Assembly (NCBI GenBank): GCA_003152145.1
Contig: PLZL01000351.1
Coordinates: forward strand, 1-5,077
Source: Limisphaerales bacterium
Lineage (GTDB): Bacteria > Verrucomicrobiota > Verrucomicrobiae > Limisphaerales > UBA11358
Direction of reading: 5' to 3'
DNA length: 5,077 nucleotides
Position 1 is the stretch's first letter, and every line of letters starts with the position of its first letter. The position numbers and the translations under genes were made by a program. The notes under the pieces were generated by a model. That model saw only the letters and a program-made list of their open reading frames with translations. It was not told the origin of the DNA and searched no databases. Positions 1 to 4,040 of the stretch are shown here, one piece after another.

Positions 1-160
1 CGGCAGTTTTTCCAGTGCCGGTCTGAGCGCTGCCGATGATGTCGTGTCCTTCAAGTGCGAGCGGAATTGTACGCAACTGAATAGGAGTGGGATCGACATA
101 GCCCATGGCCTTAACGGCTTTGACTATGTTTGGTGCGAGGTTGATCTGTGAGAATGGCAT
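1..160 (-). CDS. DEAD-box ATP-dependent RNA helicase, N-terminal fragment (RhlE/CsdA-like)
   Basis: The reverse strand from ATG at 160-158 reads 53 codons and runs off the left edge, so only the N-terminus is present. The Q-motif region is visible: an isolated aromatic F3, then GYVDPTPIQ at residues 20-28, with the invariant Gln28 that contacts adenine. F3 lies 17 residues before G20, the usual distance. Motif I (Walker A) AQTGTGKT lies at residues 45-52. Together these define the DEAD-box family, cytoplasmic ATP-dependent RNA-unwinding enzymes used in ribosome assembly, RNA decay and cold adaptation. The very short N-terminus before the Q motif resembles the RhlE type, but the subfamily cannot be fixed without the rest. 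There is no Shine-Dalgarno sequence before the ATG; a TATAGT hexamer ends only six bases upstream. The gene is divergent from the radical SAM gene. Confidence 0.93.
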   Translation of the reverse strand, partial: MPFSQINLAPNIVKAVKAMGYVDPTPIQLRTIPLALEGHDIIGSAQTGTGKTA

Positions 161-328
161 CGGGGGACTATAGCAGAAGCGGGGGGGGAATGACATTGAA
201 ATTTGGGAAAGGACTTCTGACCGCACCGTAATTTGATTCTTTCTTAAAACCTTATCCCTTGCCACCGCCCATTTTTCCGGTATCATTCGCTGGCTTTATT
301 GAATTCCAACTTTATATTCAAACGTTAA
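161..328. promoter_or_regulatory. Divergent intergenic region between helicase and radical SAM genes
   Basis: This 168-base spacer separates the minus-strand helicase from the plus-strand radical SAM gene and should hold both promoters. It is more AT-rich than the flanking genes, especially at 230-330. For the plus strand, TATATT at 313-318 is a possible -10 hexamer, but no matching -35 is seen. A run of eight G at 181-188 is the only simple-sequence feature. A TAA at 326-328, in frame with the radical SAM gene, limits how far upstream that gene can start. I see no riboswitch or RNA gene here. Confidence 0.5.
167..172 (-). promoter_or_regulatory. Candidate -10 hexamer of the helicase gene (leaderless transcript)
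   Basis: On the minus strand the hexamer TATAGT (5 of 6 matches to TATAAT) is followed by six bases and then the helicase ATG. Transcription starting about seven bases after the -10 would begin at the A of the ATG, giving a leaderless mRNA. That fits the absence of a ribosome binding site. No convincing -35 is present; TGTCAT sits at the expected distance but matches poorly. Confidence 0.4.
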
Positions 329-1294
329 TTGGGGGCGGCGACTTTGGCTCGATGGTATTACTATCCGGGTGACGAATCGAACGTGCTTGAGCGCGTGCGC
401 AATCGCGTGTTTCGCAAGCCCGTGCCCGATTTTCCCAAGACGATCCTGGTTGAAACGCAATTCGGCTGCAATGCCGGGTGTGTGTTTTGCCAGTATCCGC
501 AGTTGAAAGACGAACTGCCGCGCGGACGGATGACCACGGCCACGTTCTCGAAAATCGCCAAGGAATGCGCCGGGCGCGGGGTCGAACGCTTTATTCTGTG
601 CCTCGACAACGAGCCGCTGATGGATCGGACGCTTGGCGAGAAATATGCGGAGCTCAAGAAATATTGTCCCGAATCCGTGCGCAATTTAACCACGAATGCG
701 TCGTTACTTTATCCGGAGAAGATCGAGGAGTTGATCGGCAGCGAGTTGGTGAACGAAGTCTTCCTTTCGATCAACGGCGAAACCAAGGACGTCTATGAGA
801 AAATCATGGTTTTGCCGTTCGAGAAGACGATGGCGAATCTCGAGTACTTCTGCAAGTGGCTGCGCGAGCATCCCGAGATCAAGCGCAAGCTGCGCGTGCG
901 CGTCAACACGGTGAAGACGAAACTGGTCGCGCCGGAAGTGCCCGCGATGACGAAACGCTGGGAAGCCGAAGGCTTCGAGATGCACGTGATCGACATGGAC
1001 AACCGTGGCGATCAGTTGGACATGAAGGAAATGAAAGAGTTGGGCGACACCGAGGACATGAAGCCCAACACGACCTGCCGGCGGCCATTTCACACAATGG
1101 TGCTGACGTGGGAAGGGCAGTCCGTGTTATGCTGCGTGGATTATAAGCGGGAAGTAAAGCTCGGGAACGTTCACGAGCAAAGTGTGTATGAAATCTGGAA
1201 CGGCCCGTGGGCGACGCAATTGCGCCGCGAATATCTGGCCGCTGAATTTTCGAATTTGCCTATTTGCGCGGTCTGCAAAATAAATACGGATTGA
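329..1294 (+). CDS. Radical SAM / SPASM-domain protein
   Basis: This 321-residue protein has the radical SAM signature CNAGCVFC at residues 47-54 (C47, C51, C54; CX3CX2C), which binds the [4Fe-4S] cluster that cleaves S-adenosylmethionine. The C-terminus is a short SPASM domain: C250, then G263 with C268 four residues on, an LGN-x-IWN stretch at 278-291, and a final CAVC at 313-316. These cysteines can hold one auxiliary Fe-S cluster; the later cysteines of long SPASM domains are absent because the protein ends five residues after CAVC. SPASM enzymes often modify peptides or proteins, but no substrate peptide is visible, so the reaction is unknown. The start is uncertain: an in-frame TAA ends at 328, leaving TTG 329 or TTG 344; the latter has G-rich sequence just upstream. 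The kinase gene begins three bases after the stop, which suggests one transcript. Confidence 0.9.
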   Translation: MGAATLARWYYYPGDESNVLERVRNRVFRKPVPDFPKTILVETQFGCNAGCVFCQYPQLKDELPRGRMTTATFSKIAKECAGRGVERFILCLDNEPLMDRTLGEKYAELKKYCPESVRNLTTNASLLYPEKIEELIGSELVNEVFLSINGETKDVYEKIMVLPFEKTMANLEYFCKWLREHPEIKRKLRVRVNTVKTKLVAPEVPAMTKRWEAEGFEMHVIDMDNRGDQLDMKEMKELGDTEDMKPNTTCRRPFHTMVLTWEGQSVLCCVDYKREVKLGNVHEQSVYEIWNGPWATQLRREYLAAEFSNLPICAVCKINTD

Positions 1295-1297
1295 GGC

Positions 1298-2689
1298 ATG
1301 TCTGATTCTTCCACGACAAATGGGGCGGGCGCCGCGCCGGCAGTAATACCGCTGGAGGGCACCGTCGAAAGTTTGGGCCGCGCGGCGGTCCGCATGGGGT
1401 TCGTCACCGAAGAGCAAGTGAACGAAGCCGCTGCCGCACAGGCGGAGTTTGCCCACGCCGGCCTGCGCAAAAAGCTCGGCGAGTTGATGATCGAGAAGAA
1501 GTACATTGGCACCGAACAACTCGAATTCATCGTCAAAAACCAGACCGTCTCGAAAAAGCGCATCGGCGATTACGAGCTGATTTCGAAGCTGGGCGAAGGC
1601 GGAATGGGCGCGGTCTACAAGGCGCGGCAGAAACAACTGGACCGCATCGTCGCGCTGAAAATTCTCCCGCCCGGCATCGGCCATGACGTGGCGTTTGCTG
1701 AACGCTTCACGCGCGAGGCCAGGGCGCTGGCAAAATTAAATCATCCCGGCATCGTGACGCTGTATGAGTTTGGCAGGGCTGACCTGATGGTCAGCCCCAA
1801 TATTGGGGTTTCGCAGCAAGGCAGCCCTACCGGGCAAGTATATTTCTTCCTGATGGAATTTGTGGACGGCGTAAACCTGCGGCAGTTGCTCCACGCTGGA
1901 AGAATTTCATCGCGCGAGGCGCTGGCCATCGTTCCGAAGATATGCGACGCGCTGCAATTCGTGCATGACCAGGGCATCGTCCACCGCGATATCAAGCCGG
2001 AGAATATTTTGATGGATCGCCGTGGCCGTGTGAAGGCGGCGGATTTCGGGCTGGCGAAACTGGTCGGGGTTGGGAATGAACCGACGACGGGCGGAGGAAC
2101 GGTCGCCGGTTCGCCGGCGCTCACCGAGTCGGGCAAAGTCATGGGCACGCCGAATTACATGGCGCCGGAACAAGTCGAGCATCCCAACGAAGTGGACAAC
2201 CGCGCGGACATTTACGCGCTGGGTGTGGTGTTTTACCAGATGCTCACCGGGGAACTGCCCGGCAAACGCATCGAACCGCCTTCGTCTAAAGTTCAAATAG
2301 ACGTGCGGCTGGATGAAGTGGTGCTGCGCGCGTTGGAAAAAAATCCTGAACTCCGCTATCAGCAAATCAGCGAAGTGAAGACGTGTGTGGAAACTATTGT
2401 CAGTTCAGGAATCGCGGGCATCCAGCCTGCCGAACCAGGGGTCGCTCATGGTGCAGCAGCCACCAAGCAGACGAAAAAAACGGGGATTGTCCGCATCATT
2501 GAAATTTTGTTCGACATCACCTTCACATCTCCACTGGCACTCAAACTGATCAACGTCTCCGCGCTCGGCTTTCTCGGTTTTCTCGGCTCGCTAGGTTCGA
2601 TTCCCGGATGGCATTGGTGCTTTGGCTTCTCCGGCTTCTTCGGTTTCTTTGGGCTGATTGGCTTCGCTTTCATGATTGAAACGGCATAA
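1298..2689 (+). CDS. Membrane-anchored Ser/Thr protein kinase (Hanks type) with GspE-N-like N-terminal repeat
   Basis: This 463-residue protein has a complete active kinase core: glycine loop LGEGGMGAVYKA (98-109), ATP-binding K121, helix-C E140, catalytic HRDIKPEN (229-236), DFG (249-251), APE (289-291), D304 and the late arginine R353. Before it, residues 26-41 and 60-75 are two copies of an LG...(G/K)(F/Y)(V/I)xxEQ repeat, like the GspE/MshE N-terminal domain. In some relatives that domain binds cyclic di-GMP; whether it does so here is unknown. After the kinase comes a linker (370-395), then a hydrophobic tail (400-460) with glycine at nearly every third residue, probably a membrane anchor. 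The beta4-beta5 loop carries about 16 extra residues (163-178) encoded by a palindromic element. The gene follows the radical SAM gene by three bases without a clear ribosome binding site, so translation is probably coupled. Its targets are unknown. Confidence 0.93.
   Translation: MSDSSTTNGAGAAPAVIPLEGTVESLGRAAVRMGFVTEEQVNEAAAAQAEFAHAGLRKKLGELMIEKKYIGTEQLEFIVKNQTVSKKRIGDYELISKLGEGGMGAVYKARQKQLDRIVALKILPPGIGHDVAFAERFTREARALAKLNHPGIVTLYEFGRADLMVSPNIGVSQQGSPTGQVYFFLMEFVDGVNLRQLLHAGRISSREALAIVPKICDALQFVHDQGIVHRDIKPENILMDRRGRVKAADFGLAKLVGVGNEPTTGGGTVAGSPALTESGKVMGTPNYMAPEQVEHPNEVDNRADIYALGVVFYQMLTGELPGKRIEPPSSKVQIDVRLDEVVLRALEKNPELRYQQISEVKTCVETIVSSGIAGIQPAEPGVAHGAAATKQTKKTGIVRIIEILFDITFTSPLALKLINVSALGFLGFLGSLGSIPGWHWCFGFSGFFGFFGLIGFAFMIETA
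1775..1828. repeat. Nested palindromic element inserted in frame in the kinase gene
   Basis: This 54-base unit has an outer inverted pair, AGGGCTG at 1775-1781 and CAGCCCT at 1822-1828. Inside is a 9-bp perfect stem (1776-1784 with 1789-1797, loop TGAT). It is joined to a perfect 14-base palindrome, CCCCAATATTGGGG, at 1795-1808. The outer and inner stems share bases, so alternative folds are possible. The frame stays open. Removing codons 163-178 (1784-1831) would leave a normal kinase sequence, YEFGRAD-GQVYFFLME, with the usual short beta4-beta5 turn. The palindromes are seen directly; that the unit is an insertion is inferred from the family pattern. Confidence 0.7.
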
Positions 2690-3005
2690 AGCGAAGCCAA
2701 CTGCGACCAAATCAAATCCTCTGCCCGCCGTGGAAGCCTGGCTGGCGCTCATGGACGGCGGGAATTACGCGCAAAGTTGGGAAACGGCGGCGGGATATTT
2801 TCAGCGCTCCATCACCAAGGAGGAATGGGTGGGCAGACTGGAAAAAGTCCGGCATCCGCTCGGCCCGGTCATCTCGCGCAAATTGAGTTCCACGAAGCTC
2901 ACCGTCGCCGGGACGCGTTTTATCGCGAAGTTCAACACTTCGTTCGACGGCCTGCTGGCGGCGGTGGAAACTGTGATGTATGTTCAACAGTCCGAGCAGC
3001 AATAA
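2676..3005 (+). CDS. DUF4019-like domain protein, possibly a frameshifted C-terminal part of the kinase
   Basis: The 109-residue frame carries features I associate with DUF4019: AWLALMDGGNYAQSW (21-35), TAAGYF, EEW (49-51), RHPLGPVISRKL (59-70) and NTSFDGLLAAVETV (87-100). The function of DUF4019 is unknown. The domain normally continues with a Trp/Gly/Tyr-rich strand after ETV; here it ends in an unrelated MYVQQSEQQ, so the C-terminus looks cut at about 2975. The start is poor. A TGA in the same frame ends at 2675, the first usable codon is TTG 2676 with no ribosome binding site, and the frame overlaps the kinase end by 14 bases. No signal peptide is seen, unlike many stand-alone relatives. 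Skipping one base at the kinase TAA (2687-2689) would join the two reading frames smoothly, so this may be the kinase's own C-terminal domain after a one-base frameshift. Otherwise it is a coupled small gene. Confidence 0.6.
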   Translation: MKRHKAKPTATKSNPLPAVEAWLALMDGGNYAQSWETAAGYFQRSITKEEWVGRLEKVRHPLGPVISRKLSSTKLTVAGTRFIAKFNTSFDGLLAAVETVMYVQQSEQQ

Positions 3006-3241
3006 TTGAGCGACATTGGTTTTGCCGGCACCGGTGGTGGCACATAGGGAAATAAATATGGCGCAGGAAATTATTCTCGCGCAGATACAGCGGGCAGACT
3101 GGCTTTTTTGCCGTAATAGATCGTGCCCAGCAGAAATTCACCGGCGGCCGCCTCCGGTGACGGTGGCGGCAGCAGGATCCATTCGGCGACGAGGTGTTGT
3201 GAGAAGTTCATGCGGACGAAAATGCCGGACGCGTCGTATTT
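2982..3241 (-). pseudogene. Remnant of a HerA/FtsK-like (DUF87-type) ATPase, frameshifted and truncated
   Basis: The minus strand carries protein-like sequence spread over three frames. Frame one is open from 3241 and ends at TAA 3073-3071; it includes the stretch FLLGTIYYGKKASLPAV. Frame two continues with YLRENNFLRHIYF (near 3085-3050). Frame three gives ATTGAGKTNVAQLLLLGLL, with Walker A TTGAGKT at 3038-3018, and fades near 2982. The order GT-x-x-x-G, basic-RHI, then TGAGKTN matches the start of HerA/FtsK-like ATPases of plasmids, conjugative elements and filamentous phages. Both ends are missing: the downstream part is replaced by the DUF4019 frame, and the upstream end runs into the Rep gene on the other strand. 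At least two frameshifts make it non-functional. The identification rests on one short motif with a plausible lead-in, so it is tentative. Confidence 0.45.
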
Positions 3242-3506
3242 CTACGCGCTGGAACAGAATCCAGAGCGGGATGGCTACCATGTCCACGCGCTGTGGTGTG
3301 ATTGCAATGGCAAATCGCGGCGAGAGATTTGGGAGAAATGGTTTCACTGTTACAGTCGTGCGCGAATTGATCCGGTGAACAGACGGGATGATGTGGCCGA
3401 TTATTGCGCGAAATATGTTACCAAAGAAGGGTCGTGGGGGAACGTCAAACTATTGGGACACCGGCACCCGCTGTTTGCAAACGGGTTCAAACTTTCCAAC
3501 GAATAA
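3123..3506 (+). CDS. HUH rolling-circle replication initiator (ORF2/G2P-like Rep), N-terminally truncated
   Basis: The open frame gives 127 residues from GTG 3123, but only the part from about residue 30 (ATG 3210) looks like the family. Motif 2 is GYHVHALW (51-58) with metal-binding H53 and H55. Motif 3 is DYCAKYVTK (93-101), where Y94 or Y98 would be the DNA-nicking tyrosine. Such proteins nick the replication origin of rolling-circle plasmids, filamentous phages and microviruses and stay bound to the 5' end. The upstream motif 1 (a beta strand like FLTLT) is absent. Residues 1-25 are low-complexity Ala/Ser/Gly lying opposite the ATPase remnant, so the 5' part of the gene has probably been lost. 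Usual Rep proteins are considerably longer. The stop is followed one base later by the HTH gene, a typical coupled arrangement. It may still be translated, but activity is doubtful. Confidence 0.72.
   Translation: MPSRNSPAAASGDGGGSRIHSATRCCEKFMRTKMPDASYFYALEQNPERDGYHVHALWCDCNGKSRREIWEKWFHCYSRARIDPVNRRDDVADYCAKYVTKEGSWGNVKLLGHRHPLFANGFKLSNE
3138..3160. other. GC-rich hairpin (inverted repeat) at the ATPase/Rep junction
   Basis: TCACCGG (3138-3144) pairs with CCGGTGA (3154-3160) around a nine-base loop. The loop region also contains the perfect 10-base palindrome GGCGGCCGCC (3143-3152). A stable hairpin next to a rolling-circle Rep gene could be part of a replication origin, but it also lies inside the ATPase-like frame, so it may simply reflect GC-rich coding sequence. 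Confidence 0.4.
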
Positions 3507-3507
3507 G

Positions 3508-3816
3508 ATGCCAAATGACAAACAACTTCGCGGCATCCGGCTGAAGGATGTTCTGGAAAAGCGCCGGTTGGACCAGGGGTTGAACGCCAAGGAATTTGCC
3601 GTGCTGGCCGGGATCTCCTACTCGACCGCGCGTGAGTGGTTTCACCTTCCCGATTTTCCGGTTTTTCGCGGGGTCGTCTTTTGGCAGGATTTCGCCCAGT
3701 GGCGCACGGGCCGGAATAATTTGAAGGAACAGGGCGAGAATAATTTACAGTCGAAAGATGACAAGGCGGTATCCAACCTGCCGCCACGCGCTGAACAAAT
3801 CCTGCGGGCAGCGTGA
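3508..3816 (+). CDS. Small helix-turn-helix protein, excisionase/AlpA-like
   Basis: I start this 102-residue protein at ATG 3508, one base after the Rep stop (3504-3506); the frame is open further upstream only because it shadows Rep. Residues 26-45 (NAKEFAVLAGISYSTAREWF) fit a winged or MerR/excisionase-type helix-turn-helix. They are followed by a PDFPVFRGVVFWQDFAQW stretch (48-65), typical of the wing and last strand in AlpA/Xis-like proteins. The charged tail after residue 70 is probably disordered. Such proteins bind DNA next to attachment sites or replication genes to steer excision or control expression. Coupling to Rep and closeness to a tRNA gene agree with a mobile-element origin. 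No ribosome binding site is visible, so it probably depends on translation of Rep. Confidence 0.65.
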   Translation: MPNDKQLRGIRLKDVLEKRRLDQGLNAKEFAVLAGISYSTAREWFHLPDFPVFRGVVFWQDFAQWRTGRNNLKEQGENNLQSKDDKAVSNLPPRAEQILRAA

Positions 3817-3828
3817 AATCAACGGTTG

Positions 3829-3857
3829 CGGGGGTTCGGGGGAAAATAATTCGGGGG
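3829..3857. repeat. Three CGGGGG iterations downstream of the HTH gene
   Basis: CGGGGG occurs at 3829-3834, 3837-3842 and 3852-3857; two copies carry TTCGGGGG (3835-3842, 3850-3857) and two carry CGGGGGTT (3829-3836, 3852-3859). The spacings are 8 and 15 bases. They may be iteron-like binding sites for the neighbouring HTH or Rep protein, or a chance G-rich stretch. Confidence 0.4.
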
Positions 3858-3868
3858 TTAAATTTACT

Positions 3869-3886
3869 GCACTACTACGTAAGTGC
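3869..3886. other. Near-perfect 16-bp palindrome with a two-base bulge
   Basis: The sequence GCACT-AC-TACGTA-AGTGC becomes a perfect 16-base palindrome if the two bases at 3874-3875 are removed. It lies 11 bases beyond the 3' end of the tRNA gene. It could be an operator, an attachment or origin hairpin, or a weak transcription end for the tRNA. No strong T run follows it on the minus strand, which argues against an efficient intrinsic terminator. Confidence 0.45.
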
Positions 3887-3897
3887 TTGATTATGAA

Positions 3898-3971
3898 TGG
3901 AGCGGGCGATGGGAATCGAACCCACGTGTGAAGCTTGGAAGGCTTCCGTTCTACCATTGAACTACGCCCGC
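3898..3971 (-). tRNA. tRNA-Gly (anticodon UCC), CCA encoded
   Basis: The minus strand folds into a complete 74-base cloverleaf. It has a seven-pair acceptor stem GCGGGCG/CGCCCGC, D stem GTTC/GAAC and anticodon stem GAAGC/GCTTC. The anticodon loop is CTTCCAA, with anticodon TCC at 3939-3937. The T arm is GTGGG/CCCAT (one G-U pair) around TTCGATT, and the end is T73 plus CCA at 3900-3898. It decodes GGA and probably GGG glycine codons. It has its own promoter and transcribes away from pyrC. Its 3' end points toward the decayed mobile element, as expected where elements use tRNA genes as integration sites. Confidence 0.97.
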
Positions 3972-3988
3972 CTGCGCCGAGTGCCACA

Positions 3989-4016
3989 AGCATAATGCCC
4001 GCGCTTGCCTTGTCAA
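3989..4016 (-). promoter_or_regulatory. Sigma-70-type promoter of tRNA-Gly
   Basis: On the minus strand a perfect -35 TTGACA (4016-4011) is followed by a 16-base spacer and -10 TATGCT (3994-3989). Transcription would start near 3982, about ten bases before the mature tRNA 5' end at 3971, leaving a short leader for RNase P to remove. Confidence 0.8.
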
Positions 4017-4033
4017 CCGCGCCGCGCTATGCT
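4005..4033 (+). promoter_or_regulatory. Candidate promoter of pyrC, leaderless
   Basis: On the plus strand TTGCCT (4005-4010) and TATGCT (4028-4033) are 17 bases apart. Seven bases separate the -10 from the pyrC ATG at 4041, so transcription would begin at or next to the start codon. No Shine-Dalgarno sequence is present. The -35 directly abuts the -35 of the divergent tRNA promoter. The match is modest. Confidence 0.4.
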
Positions 4034-4040
4034 CGCGCCG

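Noticed and set aside
181..188. Run of eight G in the intergenic region
   Set aside because: A single homopolymer with no partner tract. It is too little to claim a quadruplex or phase-variation switch, although it lies upstream of the helicase -10.
1127..1684. Minus-strand open frame of 185 codons across the radical SAM/kinase boundary
   Set aside because: It lies opposite two well-supported genes and has no recognisable motif, so it is a shadow frame.
2594..2605. GGTTCGATTCCC in the kinase gene, identical to 12 bases of the tRNA-Gly T arm
   Set aside because: The copy is inverted relative to the tRNA gene, whereas attachment sites flanking an inserted element would be direct repeats. It also encodes the GSIPG stretch of the kinase, so I treat it as coincidence.
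3016..3378. Plus-strand open frame of 120 codons overlapping Rep
   Set aside because: It is Arg/Ser-rich with no motif, while the other frame carries the HUH and YxxKY motifs. It is a shadow of Rep.
3388..3507. Upstream extension of the HTH reading frame
   Set aside because: This part overlaps the conserved C-terminal half of Rep and shows no family features; ATG 3508, right after the Rep stop, is the better start.
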